The position numbers were made by a program, and so were the translations under genes. DNA of 64,000 bases from Myroides phaeus (GTDB lineage: Bacteria; Bacteroidota; Bacteroidia; Flavobacteriales; Flavobacteriaceae), in NCBI RefSeq assembly GCF_009799805.1, contig NZ_CP047050.1:1874001-1938000 (forward strand). The letters run 5' to 3'. How positions within the stretch are numbered: the first letter of the stretch is position 1; every line of letters starts with the position of its first letter. The notes beneath the pieces are model-generated. The model was given only the letters and a program-made list of their open reading frames with translations, did no database searches and was not told where the DNA came from. Shown piece by piece: positions 19,588-27,992 of this stretch.

Positions 19588-21129
19588 ATGTTAGAAAAGG
19601 TTTTTGGTAGTGCTGTTTACGGCATTGATGCAACAACAATAACTGTTGAGGTACACATTGACAAAGGAGTGGGGTATCACCTTGTAGGATTGCCAGACAG
19701 TGCAATTAAAGAAAGCAGCTATCGGATTGCGGCAGCGTTAAAGAATAACGGTTATCGTATGCCAGGTAGAAAGATAACTATCAATTTAGCCCCTGCCAAC
19801 TTGAGAAAGGAAGGGTCTTCTTATGACTTGGTTATTGCTATTGGTATACTGGTTTCGTCAAGTCAAATTACTCTTCAAAAGACTTTAGGGGATTATGTGA
19901 TAATGGGAGAATTGTCGTTAGATGGTTCTTTGCAGTGTATCAATGGTGCTTTACCTATTGCGATTAAAGCAAAAGAAGAGGGGTTTAAAGGAATTATAAT
20001 TCCCAAGGGAAATGAAAGGGAAGCGGCTATTGTAGAAGGGTTAGATGTTTATGGTGTTAGTAAAATAGATGAGGTGATTGGCTTTTTGTCTGGTAAGATA
20101 AATTTAGAACCCGTGAAGTTAGATTTAAAAGCGATGTTTAACGACGATTCGGAAAACCATTTAGCTATTGACTTTAAGGATGTGAAGGGACAGGAGAGTA
20201 TTAAACGGGCAATGGAAATTGCAGCGGCAGGTGGACATAACATTATATTAATTGGACCACCGGGATCTGGAAAGACGATGTTGGCAAAGCGCTTGCCGAG
20301 TATATTGCCTTCAATGACATTGGATGAGGCGTTAGAAACTACCAAGATTCACAGTGTAGTAGGCAAGGCAAAAGACAGTGGATTAATCTGCAACCGACCT
20401 TTTAGAAGTCCACACCACACGGCCTCGTCCGTATCTCTTGTTGGCGGAGGGGGATATCCACAACCAGGTGAAATATCTCTTGCACATAATGGAGTGTTGT
20501 TTTTAGACGAGTTGCCAGAATTTAAACGAGATGTATTAGAGGTAATGCGACAACCTTTAGAAGACAGGGAGGTAACCATTTCAAGGGCGAGGTTTACAAT
20601 AACGTATCCGTCCTCTTTTATGCTTGTGGCAAGTATGAATCCAAGTCCAAGTGGGTATTTCAACGATCCTGATGCACCAATCAAATCGTCTCACGCTGAA
20701 ATGCAACGTTACCTCAACAAGGTATCTGGTCCTTTGTTAGATAGAATAGATATTCATATAGAAGTAAATCCTGTGCCTTTTGAAAAGTTGTCTGACAAGC
20801 AATTGGCTGAGCCAAGTAAAGACATTAAAGCAAGGGTAATAGTAGCGCGTAATATCCAGTCTAAGCGTTTTGAATCACATAAAGGGGTACATTACAACGC
20901 ACAGATGAATACGGCTTTAATAAGAAAGTATTGTGGCTTAGAAGCAGATTCGTTAAGCCTGTTGAAAAGCGCGATGGATAGACTGAATTTATCTGCTCGT
21001 GCGTATGATCGTATATTGAAAGTATCGCGAACAATAGCAGACTTGGATCACAGTGAAAAAATAATGCCCCAGCACATAGCTGAGGCAATACAATATCGTA
21101 GTTTAGATAGAGAGGGGTGGTTAGGATAA
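19588..21129 (+). CDS. comM: ComM/YifB family AAA+ ATPase (Mg-chelatase-like)
   Basis: Helicase-like AAA+ ATPase related to ComM, which promotes branch migration of integrating DNA in natural transformation and is widespread outside competent species. The N-terminal ChlI-like domain (about 1-120) is followed by the ATPase core with Walker A GPPGSGKT at 223-230, Walker B LFLDELPEF, and a sensor region, then a C-terminal lid domain. The 513-residue length is standard. Its last nine bases overlap the convergent membrane-protein gene. Whether this organism is competent is not shown here. Confidence 0.92.
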   Translation: MLEKVFGSAVYGIDATTITVEVHIDKGVGYHLVGLPDSAIKESSYRIAAALKNNGYRMPGRKITINLAPANLRKEGSSYDLVIAIGILVSSSQITLQKTLGDYVIMGELSLDGSLQCINGALPIAIKAKEEGFKGIIIPKGNEREAAIVEGLDVYGVSKIDEVIGFLSGKINLEPVKLDLKAMFNDDSENHLAIDFKDVKGQESIKRAMEIAAAGGHNIILIGPPGSGKTMLAKRLPSILPSMTLDEALETTKIHSVVGKAKDSGLICNRPFRSPHHTASSVSLVGGGGYPQPGEISLAHNGVLFLDELPEFKRDVLEVMRQPLEDREVTISRARFTITYPSSFMLVASMNPSPSGYFNDPDAPIKSSHAEMQRYLNKVSGPLLDRIDIHIEVNPVPFEKLSDKQLAEPSKDIKARVIVARNIQSKRFESHKGVHYNAQMNTALIRKYCGLEADSLSLLKSAMDRLNLSARAYDRILKVSRTIADLDHSEKIMPQHIAEAIQYRSLDREGWLG

Positions 21130-21894
21130 TTTATCTTCTTCAGGGTAGTAACCAATCGCCTGTCTGTACAGTGCAAAACACACACTGAATAAGAACGGAA
21201 TTGTAAAGAAAACCCCTACTAAGAAAAAGAATAATCCAGCTCCAACCACAAAGTAGCTAAACAATAAGATTAATATAATGGTGAATGGTTGTTTATTAAC
21301 GACCATTACACTGTTTTTTACAGCTTGAATAGGTGACAAATTACCAAAGATAATTAACGGGGTAACAAACACGATAAGTGCGTTTACAAGCCAGTTAATT
21401 GCCATTGCTACCATACCTAATCCTTCCATTTGTAAGAAGAAAACAATTGTAGATAATACAATAGACACTATAAAGTGTATGAATAAAAGATATAATCCTT
21501 TTACGTTTACAAAGTATTTAAACGCTAAGAATAAGCTTGATCTTTTTCCTTTGTAAGCATTTGCAGCCATTTCTAAAAAGCCAGCCATAAGGATTGAACT
21601 AAAAGCAGTAAGCCCCGTCATAACCAATAGGTAGATATATATCTGATCTAAAGGTAAGTTCATAGGCGAGAATGTTTGTAATTGCTCTAATACAGCCTCT
21701 GTGTCCTCTCCATACATTTTTAAAAGGATAGATGAAAAACCAATAGAAGCTAAAAACGTAAGAAGCATTAAAGCTGCCGATGTCGGGATTACTATTTTTT
21801 TATAATAAGCAAAGGCTTCAGACATTACGTTGTTCATTTGTAGGTTTAAACCGTTTTCAGCAATGTCTTTAAGTCGTTGTTTTGTATTGTCCAT
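21121..21894 (-). CDS. Multi-pass membrane protein of unknown function
   Basis: A 257-residue integral membrane protein with about six hydrophobic segments (near residues 31-56, 86-108, 130-150, 160-185, 205-222 and 224-245) and short charged loops. Related flavobacterial proteins have often been mislabelled as beta-carotene monooxygenases, and nothing here supports that. It tail-overlaps comM by nine bases and lies 39 bases after the zinc peptidase gene in the same direction, so the two may be co-transcribed. No function is assigned. Confidence 0.75.
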   Translation of the reverse strand: MDNTKQRLKDIAENGLNLQMNNVMSEAFAYYKKIVIPTSAALMLLTFLASIGFSSILLKMYGEDTEAVLEQLQTFSPMNLPLDQIYIYLLVMTGLTAFSSILMAGFLEMAANAYKGKRSSLFLAFKYFVNVKGLYLLFIHFIVSIVLSTIVFFLQMEGLGMVAMAINWLVNALIVFVTPLIIFGNLSPIQAVKNSVMVVNKQPFTIILILLFSYFVVGAGLFFFLVGVFFTIPFLFSVCFALYRQAIGYYPEEDKLS

Positions 21895-21933
21895 AAGCTA
21901 AGCCATTTGTTTTGGCCTTGTAATTAATTGTTA

Positions 21934-22788
21934 TTATCTCAGGTGGTCGAAAGTATTTCCTTGTTTAATATCTCCAGTATTAAACCCTTTCATAAACCAT
22001 TCTTTTCTTTGTTGAGAAGTACCGTGTGTAAACGAGTCAGGGTTTACTTGTCCTGTAACTCTTTTCTGAATAGCATCATCTCCTACAGCTTGTGCTGCGC
22101 TTAAAGCGATATCAATATCTTTAGGCTCTAAGTATTTTTGGTTGTATTTAGCCCAAACCCCAGCGTAGAAGTCAGCTTGTAACTCTAAACCAACTGAAAG
22201 TTTGTTAGCTTCTTTTTTGTTTTTACCTTGTTGTAATTGGTGTACTTTACTATTTGTACCCAATAGTGTTTGTACGTGGTGTCCTACTTCGTGTGCAATT
22301 ACATAAGCAATAGCAAAGTTACCGCGTTCAGCACCAAAACGGTTGTGTAGTTCTTCAAAAAAGCGCAAGTCCATATATACAGTCTCGTCAGCCGGACAGT
22401 AAAAAGGACCAACATCAGCAGTAGCACCACCACATTTAGTGTTTACTTGATCATCAAATAACTCCATTTTAGGTTCGCGATATTGCATTCCGTTTTCTTG
22501 GAAAATTTTGTGCCACGCATCTTCAGTATCAGCAAAAATTACTGCTACCATTTTACCCATTTGTTGTTCTTCTTGAGATAGTTGTCTTGTTTCAACTTGC
22601 TCGGTTTGCTGACCTGTATTCATTTGTTCTAAAACAGGTGCAATTTGTTTGCCTGTTTCTCCTCCAAACATATATAGCAATACAGCTATAATCCCCACAA
22701 GTCCACCACCTAAAGCAGTTTTACCAGCAGAAGATTTACCTCTACTATCTGTGACGTTTTTACTTTCTCTACGACCTTCCCATTTCAT
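21934..22788 (-). CDS. ypfJ: YpfJ-type neutral zinc metallopeptidase
   Basis: Membrane-anchored predicted zinc peptidase. The N-terminus is hydrophilic, then one membrane segment lies near residues 24-44 (LGGGLVGIIAVLLYMFGG), a Q-rich linker follows, and the peptidase domain carries the zinc motif HEVGHH (about 165) with a downstream ELQADFYAGVW segment supplying the third ligand. Length of 284 residues fits the family. Its substrate is unknown. It is probably the first gene of a two-gene unit with the downstream membrane protein. Confidence 0.9.
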   Translation of the reverse strand: MKWEGRRESKNVTDSRGKSSAGKTALGGGLVGIIAVLLYMFGGETGKQIAPVLEQMNTGQQTEQVETRQLSQEEQQMGKMVAVIFADTEDAWHKIFQENGMQYREPKMELFDDQVNTKCGGATADVGPFYCPADETVYMDLRFFEELHNRFGAERGNFAIAYVIAHEVGHHVQTLLGTNSKVHQLQQGKNKKEANKLSVGLELQADFYAGVWAKYNQKYLEPKDIDIALSAAQAVGDDAIQKRVTGQVNPDSFTHGTSQQRKEWFMKGFNTGDIKQGNTFDHLR

Positions 22789-23157
22789 ACTTTAATGTTT
22801 TTTGTGCAAAAATAGCAAAATTTGAGTACTTAATGTTATATATCTATTTTTTAAAGAGAACAGCTAATTGTGGGGTAGGTATTTGATGCTTAGGTGTAAT
22901 AGGAATGAAAGATAGATTGTGCTGTGGGATTGTTGTTAGTAGAAGTAGCTTTTAGATTGAATAGGGGAACTGCATTGAAAAGTAAATAACAATAGTTCAT
23001 TGTGAGTTTATAAAGAATAGGGGGAACCATAGACCCCATTAAAGAGTGAGTGGTTTATAATCGTTCATTCTATGTTTACAGCTAACAAGTATCGTTGAGG
23101 TATCGATATAAAAAAAGAGCCTCCAGTGGAAGCTCTTTCAAATATTATAATCGGTGA
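22789..23157. other. Intergenic region upstream of the zinc peptidase
   Basis: No gene is seen in most of this 369-base gap; it has no obvious repeat. The right end holds the terminator listed separately for yebC. Confidence 0.5.
23109..23138 (-). terminator. Terminator of yebC
   Basis: AAAGAGCCTCC and GGAAGCTCTTT form an 11-base stem with one mismatch and a 3-base loop. The minus strand continues with a T run. It is 20 bases after the yebC stop. Confidence 0.75.
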
Positions 23158-23868
23158 TTACGCCATCGTAGTAAATACGTTTTGTACGTCGTCATCTTCT
23201 TCAATTTTGTCTAACAATTTATCTACATCAGCTTGTTCTTCTTCTGTAAGTTCTTTTGTTACTTGTGGAATTCTATCAAATCCAGAAGATAAGATTTCAA
23301 TTCCTCTACCTTCTAATTCTTTTTGGATAGCTCCAAAGCTTTCGAAAGGTGCGTAAATCATTACACCATCTTCATCTTCAAAGATTTCATCAATTCCGAA
23401 ATCGATAAGTTCTAATTCAAACTCCTCTAAATCTCTACCTTCTTCAGCAGGAATTCTAAAGTTACAAGTGTGGTCAAACATAAACTCAACCGATCCTTGT
23501 GTACCTAATGTACCGTTACATTTGTTGAAGTAACTTCTGATATTAGCAACAGTTCTATTGTTGTTGTCAGTAGCACATTCGATTAAGAAAGCAATACCGT
23601 GAGGACCATATCCTTCGAAAATTACCTCTTTATAGTTTTCAGTATCTTTATCTGTAGCACGCTTAATAGCACGTTCAACATTATCTTTAGGCATATTAGC
23701 TGCCTTAGCATTTTGTATTACAGCACGAAGACGAGCATTAGCTTCTGGGTTAGGTCCACCTTCTTTTACAGCCATTACAATGTCCTTACCGATTCTTGTA
23801 AACGTTTTTGCCATAGCAGACCAACGTTTTAGCTTACGTCCTTTTCTAAATTCAAACGCTCTTCCCAT
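23158..23868 (-). CDS. yebC: YebC/PmpR family regulator of translation or transcription
   Basis: Cytoplasmic YebC/TACO1-family protein. Members act as transcription regulators or help ribosomes through polyproline and other stalling motifs. The N-terminal lysine-rich helix with GRAFEFRKGRK, then DIVMAVKEGGPNPEANARL and the ECATDNNNRTVANIRS segment are diagnostic. At 236 residues the length is usual; the acidic C-terminus is typical of the group. The gene is single, between two terminators. Which of the two proposed roles applies here is not decided by the sequence. Confidence 0.93.
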   Translation of the reverse strand: MGRAFEFRKGRKLKRWSAMAKTFTRIGKDIVMAVKEGGPNPEANARLRAVIQNAKAANMPKDNVERAIKRATDKDTENYKEVIFEGYGPHGIAFLIECATDNNNRTVANIRSYFNKCNGTLGTQGSVEFMFDHTCNFRIPAEEGRDLEEFELELIDFGIDEIFEDEDGVMIYAPFESFGAIQKELEGRGIEILSSGFDRIPQVTKELTEEEQADVDKLLDKIEEDDDVQNVFTTMA

Positions 23869-23925
23869 AATAATTCTTACTTAATTTTAATAGTGCAAAA
23901 ATATAGTATTATTCAAATATATCAT

Positions 23926-23961
23926 AAAAAAAACGGGAGCTTATTTTCAAGCTCCCGTTTT
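23926..23961 (-). terminator. Terminator of gcvT
   Basis: A perfect 13-base stem (AAAACGGGAGCTT with AAGCTCCCGTTTT) around a 6-base loop is followed on the minus strand by a T run, eight bases after the gcvT stop. Confidence 0.85.
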
Positions 23962-23968
23962 AATTAGT

Positions 23969-25051
23969 TTATTTTTTATAAAAAGGGGTTTTTACCACTT
24001 TTGCTTCAACGTCATTCTTACGAATACGGATAAAGATTTCGCTTCCTTCTGCTGCAAGAGCTACTGGTACATATCCCATTCCGATACCTTTTCCTAATGA
24101 AGGAGATTGTGTACCTGAAGTTACTTTACCAATTACGTTTCCTTCAGCGTCAACGATTTCGTAATCGTGTCTTGGAATACCTTTACCGATTAATTCAAAA
24201 CCAACTAATCTGTTTTTGATACCTGCTTCTTTTTCTGCTTTTAAGTTTTCAGAGTTAACGAAGTCTTTTGTAAACTTAGTTACCCATCCTAAACCAGCTT
24301 CTAAAGGAGAAATCTCATCGTTTAGTTCGTTACCATATAAGCAGTATCCCATTTCAAGACGTAATGTATCACGAGCAGCTAATCCAATAGGTTTGATTCC
24401 CCAGTTAGCACCAGCTTCAAATACTTTAGTCCAAACAGTTTCAATATCTTCGTTTTTTACATATACTTCAAAACCTCCTGAACCAGTGTATCCTGTAGCA
24501 GAAATAACTACGTTAGGAACGCCAGCAAATGTGTCAATTACGAAGTTGTAAAATTTAATGTCAGCAAGGTTTACAGCAGTTAAGCTTTGCATTGCTTCAA
24601 TAGCTTTAGGCCCTTGAATAGCTAAGATAGAGTATCCATCAGATAAGTTCTCAACTGTAGCGTTTACGTCATTGTGACTTGTAACCCAGTTCCAGTCTTT
24701 CTCAATATTAGAAGCATTAACTACCATTAGGTATTCTTCTTCGTTTACTCTATACGTAATGATATCATCAATTACACCACCTTTTTCATTTGGAAAGTAG
24801 CAGTATTGTGCTTTTCCGTCAACTAAAGTAGAAGCGTCATTAGAAGTAACTTTTTGAATTAAACTCAACGCGTTAGGACCTGAAATTTTGAAGATTCCCA
24901 TGTGAGAAACGTCAAATACTCCCACGCCATTTCTTACTGTTTCGTGTTCTGCATTTACTCCTTCATATTGAACAGGCATTGAAAACCCTGCAAATGGAAC
25001 CATCTTCGCTCCTAAACTTTCGTGTATGTGATTTAATGTTACTTGTTTCAT
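23969..25051 (-). CDS. gcvT: Aminomethyltransferase (glycine cleavage T protein)
   Basis: T protein of the glycine cleavage system, transferring the aminomethyl carbon to tetrahydrofolate and releasing ammonia. The [13 protein letters not shown] segment, the folate-site [11 protein letters not shown] motif, and [11 protein letters not shown] are present. The 360-residue length is normal. The gene is alone; gcvH and gcvP are not in the window, so the complex is encoded at scattered loci, as in many flavobacteria. Confidence 0.95.
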   Translation of the reverse strand: MKQVTLNHIHESLGAKMVPFAGFSMPVQYEGVNAEHETVRNGVGVFDVSHMGIFKISGPNALSLIQKVTSNDASTLVDGKAQYCYFPNEKGGVIDDIITYRVNEEEYLMVVNASNIEKDWNWVTSHNDVNATVENLSDGYSILAIQGPKAIEAMQSLTAVNLADIKFYNFVIDTFAGVPNVVISATGYTGSGGFEVYVKNEDIETVWTKVFEAGANWGIKPIGLAARDTLRLEMGYCLYGNELNDEISPLEAGLGWVTKFTKDFVNSENLKAEKEAGIKNRLVGFELIGKGIPRHDYEIVDAEGNVIGKVTSGTQSPSLGKGIGMGYVPVALAAEGSEIFIRIRKNDVEAKVVKTPFYKK

Positions 25052-25284
25052 TGTGTTGTTATATAAATTGATAATAATTAAGTGCTAAAGTAAGTTTTTT
25101 TTGTTTCAAATAAAAGCAAATTTGAATAAGGACAATAGAAGTATAACAGTATTTATAATAGTAGGAAGTGTATATTAAATATAATGCAAATGATGAGCTA
25201 TTTTTTTAGGATATCTTATTAATAACTATGAATATTGAAATAAAATGTATATATTTAAAGGAAGTATTCTTAAAGATAGTTATT

Positions 25285-25593
25285 ATGGAAAGAGCAATCA
25301 AAATTATAGTAGTTATTTTATTAGTGTTGAATATGCTTGTAACCTCACAAGATTACCATCAACTGATGAGTTTTATAGTGATTGTAGCTTTTGGTATTTT
25401 AGCATATAACTCCCATATCAACAAGAAGGTCATAGAGATGATTACCTATGTTTTCTTGATTTTAGTATTCCAACCTTTTTACGTGATCGCACTCGATAGA
25501 ACTTGGTGGTTAGTCATTCAAGGCGTACTTGCAGTAGGATTGATTGTTTCTCTATTTTTTGAGAAAAAAGAAGAAGTGAAGAGTAAAAAGTAA
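25285..25593 (+). CDS. Small membrane protein, possibly DUF6804-like
   Basis: A 102-residue protein with three or four hydrophobic segments and a charged lysine/glutamate tail. The frame is open further upstream to 25228, but the ATG at 25285 begins directly ahead of the first membrane segment and gives a typical N-terminus (MERAIKIIVVILL). The pattern of FQPFYVIALDRTWW recalls small Bacteroidetes membrane proteins of the DUF6804 type; that link is from memory and not verified. A long satellite repeat begins 90 bases after the stop. Confidence 0.7.
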   Translation: MERAIKIIVVILLVLNMLVTSQDYHQLMSFIVIVAFGILAYNSHINKKVIEMITYVFLILVFQPFYVIALDRTWWLVIQGVLAVGLIVSLFFEKKEEVKSKK

Positions 25594-25651
25594 TGGGTGA
25601 AAACATTGTTAGATCATCGTAAACAAGAATATCATAATTCAACCGAAATAT

Positions 25652-25675
25652 CATTACAAACAAAATCGTCACAAC
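25652..25675. repeat. 24-base direct repeat, left flank of the satellite
   Basis: The sequence from CATTACAAAC to GTCACAAC is identical at 26351-26374 on the other side of the tandem array. Similarity continues a further ten bases to the left with small differences. The two copies bracket the array. Confidence 0.85.
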
Positions 25676-25681
25676 GTAACC

Positions 25682-26329
25682 AATATGTATGTGATGTGAT
25701 TATTTCGATGAAATGACATTTACCCCCTGAAATATTACAATTCAATCAATATGTATGTGATGTGATTATTTCGATGAAATGATATTTATCCCCTGAAATA
25801 TTACAATTCAATCAATATGTATGTGATGTGATTATTTCGATGAAATGATATTTACCCCCTGAAATATTACAATTCAATCAATATATATGGCGTGATTATT
25901 TCGATGAAATGACATTTATCCCCTGAAATATCACAATTGAATCAATATATGGCGTGATTATTTCGATGAAATGACATTTATCCTCTGAAATATTACAATT
26001 CAATCAATATATTGCGTGATTATTTCGATGAAATGATATTTACCCCCTGAAATATTACAATTCAATCAATATATATGGCGTGATTATTTCGATGAAATGA
26101 CATTTATCCTCTGAAATATTACAATTCAATCAATATGTATGTGATGTGATAATTTCGATGAAATGATATTTATCCCCTGAAATATTACAATTCAATCAAT
26201 ATGTATGTGATGTGATTATTTCGATGAAATGACATATATCCCCTGAAATATTACAATTCAATCAATATGTATGTGATGTGATTATTTCGATGAAATGACA
26301 TTTATCCCCTGAAATATCACAATTGAACC
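25682..26329. repeat. Tandem satellite of ten 62-66 bp units
   Basis: Ten consecutive units without spacers total 648 bases. Units 1-3 and 8-10 are 66 bases, 4 and 7 are 64, and 5 and 6 are 62; the length differences all lie in the opening AATATGTATGTGATG stretch. Each unit carries the short inverted repeat ATTTC-GAT-GAAAT, then CCCCTGAAATATTACAATTC. Substitutions are few. The changing unit length breaks any reading frame and stops occur within the unit, so it is non-coding. It does not look like CRISPR, since there are no unique spacers. Confidence 0.92.
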
Positions 26330-26350
26330 AATGCATAAAAAACGAAATAC

Positions 26351-26374
26351 CATTACAAACAAAATCGTCACAAC
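26351..26374. repeat. 24-base direct repeat, right flank of the satellite
   Basis: Exact second copy of the 24 bases at 25652-25675. It lies between the end of the array and the left end of the IS110 element. Confidence 0.85.
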
Positions 26375-26460
26375 CCAACTTTTGTAGGGGCCTTTAGATT
26401 TGCTTAATAAAAAAATGATAAATTTATATATACGAGAGAAGTAGAATAAATAAACAACCA

Positions 26461-26598
26461 AACCAACAAAGTGTACCATCGTAGGGGCAAAGCATCAAGG
26501 CTTATAATTCGATTAGGACTTTGTTGGTTATACTAAGAAGTATCAAATTAGTAATTAAGACGTTCGGGTCTAGTATCAAGGTTTAGATAATACTTTAG
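26461..26598 (+). ncRNA. Candidate bridge RNA of the IS110 element
   Basis: Two consecutive stem-loops precede the transposase. The first has a perfect 12-base stem (26461-26472 AACCAACAAAGT with 26518-26529) and a 45-base loop divided by a small AAGC/GCTT hairpin. Its left arm contains GTAGGGGC, equal to the left flank of the element. Its right arm contains ATAATTCGATT (26504-26514), the reverse complement of the right flank. The second has AAGTAT/ATACTT (26538-26543 with 26590-26595, extended by CTAA/TTAG) and an inner AGAC/GTCT stem. This is the architecture of bridge RNAs with target and donor loops. No donor-end match was obvious by eye. Boundaries are approximate. Confidence 0.65.
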
Positions 26599-26626
26599 TA
26601 AGTGGTTGTTATAAATAATTTTTATT

Positions 26627-27622
26627 ATGAACAAATTTAAGCATTTTATTGGAATAGATATTTCAAAAGAGTATTTCGATGCAACGATTTTAGGTGAATC
26701 AAAACAATCTTCACACAATCAATTTAGTAATACAAAAAAGGGAATTACTCAGTTTTTGAAATGGGTAAGGCAAGAAAAATGTTCTATGGATGTTACTCTA
26801 ATTTGTATGGAATATACTGGTATTTATAATAAGATAATACTAGATATTTTGATAAATAAATCGTTTTATGTCTGGGTTGAGATGTCATATCGTATTATTC
26901 GTAGTAGTGGAATTCAACGAGGAAAAAATGATAAAATTGATTCTGAGAGAATAGCTCTTTATGCCAAGAAAAATCAAGAAGATGCAAAAATATTTAAAGC
27001 ATCGGATAAGGTTTTAGATAAAATACAAGGGTTATTAGGGCAACGAGAAATGATTTTATCTCATAAAACGGCTTTACAAGTTAGAACAAATGAATTGAAA
27101 GTGTATGATATAGAAGTTTATAATGTATTATCAAAGAATATTAAAGCAATCATAAGATCAGAAGAGGTAGCTTTAAAAGCTATTGAAAATCAGATAGATG
27201 ATTTAATTAAAGAGAATCAAGAACTTCAGGTATTATATAATCATATCACTTCTGTTCCTGGAGTTGGAAGAGTAACGGCTTTGTTTTTAATCTGTTTTAC
27301 AAATGCTTGTACAACCTATGAAAACCCAAGACAATTAGCCTCTTATTGTGGTGTAGTTCCTTTTGAATATACATCAGGTAAAAGTGTTCGTGGTAGAGCA
27401 AAGGTTCATTTTATGGCAAATAAAAAGCTTAAAAAACTATTGCATTTATGTGCTCTATCTAGTTCTAAAAATGATATTGAGATGAAACAATATTATGATA
27501 AGAAAGTAGCTGAAGGTAAAAGTAAAATGCTTGTATTGAACAATGTTAGAAATAAACTTATACATCGTATTTGTGCTTGTGTAAAAAATAATAGACCTTA
27601 TGAAATTAGATTAATAGCATAA
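26627..27622 (+). CDS. IS110 family transposase (DEDD recombinase)
   Basis: Transposase of the IS110 family, which carries an N-terminal RuvC-like DEDD domain and a C-terminal Tnp domain with a catalytic serine. The start FIGIDISKEYFDATI supplies the first aspartate, MEYTGIY the glutamate, and GKNDKIDSERIALYAKK the last pair of aspartates. A coiled-coil region lies near 150-205. The C-terminal SVPGVGRVTAL motif and ASYCGVVPFEYTSG segment with the GRAKV neighbourhood match Transposase_20. At 331 residues it appears intact. The non-coding end is upstream of the gene, as in the IS110 rather than the IS1111 group. Confidence 0.93.
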   Translation: MNKFKHFIGIDISKEYFDATILGESKQSSHNQFSNTKKGITQFLKWVRQEKCSMDVTLICMEYTGIYNKIILDILINKSFYVWVEMSYRIIRSSGIQRGKNDKIDSERIALYAKKNQEDAKIFKASDKVLDKIQGLLGQREMILSHKTALQVRTNELKVYDIEVYNVLSKNIKAIIRSEEVALKAIENQIDDLIKENQELQVLYNHITSVPGVGRVTALFLICFTNACTTYENPRQLASYCGVVPFEYTSGKSVRGRAKVHFMANKKLKKLLHLCALSSSKNDIEMKQYYDKKVAEGKSKMLVLNNVRNKLIHRICACVKNNRPYEIRLIA

Positions 27623-27759
27623 TTTAATTTTACATATAATATAAAAACAAGGATAACCACAAGTTACCCTTAGGGATTTGTATGCTTTGTTTTATTAAAA
27701 TATTCTCAAAAAACAACAATAATTATTTCTAATTTTTAATTGGTTTTGTCATAGTAATC

Positions 27760-27985
27760 GAATTATTATTCGCCCGCACGGCATACGACATAATGTATAT
27801 CACATATCGCGCTCGTAGGGGAAAACCCACGTGTTTGCCCCCTGTTGTTTATTTATAAACAAACAATACTGTAATGCTATTAATTAATAAGAGGTGTACC
27901 CTTACGGATACCGCAATGTAATTCACTATATGAATATATTGAATAGAATATGCAATATATCGTATCACGTTTCCCGATACATCAA
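27760..27985 (-). repeat. Diverged inverted copy of the hairpin-rich intergenic repeat
   Basis: Read on the minus strand this matches the 7.0-7.6 kb element: CATTGCGGTATCCGTA, then GTTTATAAATAAACAA, a GGGGGCAAAC hairpin partner, and TACGAGCGCGATATGTGAT in the same order. The plus strand carries GTAGGGG hairpin arms like the sequence recognised on the left flank of the IS110 element. It fills the gap between the transposase and the rhtA gene; no coding frame is credible. Confidence 0.75.
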
Positions 27986-27992
27986 ATAATCC

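Larger units (their letters stand above)
26394..27755 (+). mobile_element. IS110-family insertion element (boundaries inferred)
   Basis: About 1.36 kb containing one transposase and a structured non-coding left end, as in IS110 elements, which lack terminal inverted repeats. The ends are inferred from guide matches: GTAGGGGC at 26384-26391 on the left and AATCGAATTAT at 27756-27766 on the right both occur in the loop of the candidate RNA (the second as reverse complement). The dinucleotides next to the flanks are CT on the left and GT on the right, so the exact core is uncertain. Length is usual for the family. It lies inside a hairpin-type intergenic repeat. Confidence 0.7.

Noticed and set aside
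25682..26329. Satellite array considered as a CRISPR array
   Set aside because: Units are contiguous and nearly identical with no unique spacers, and no cas genes are in the window.
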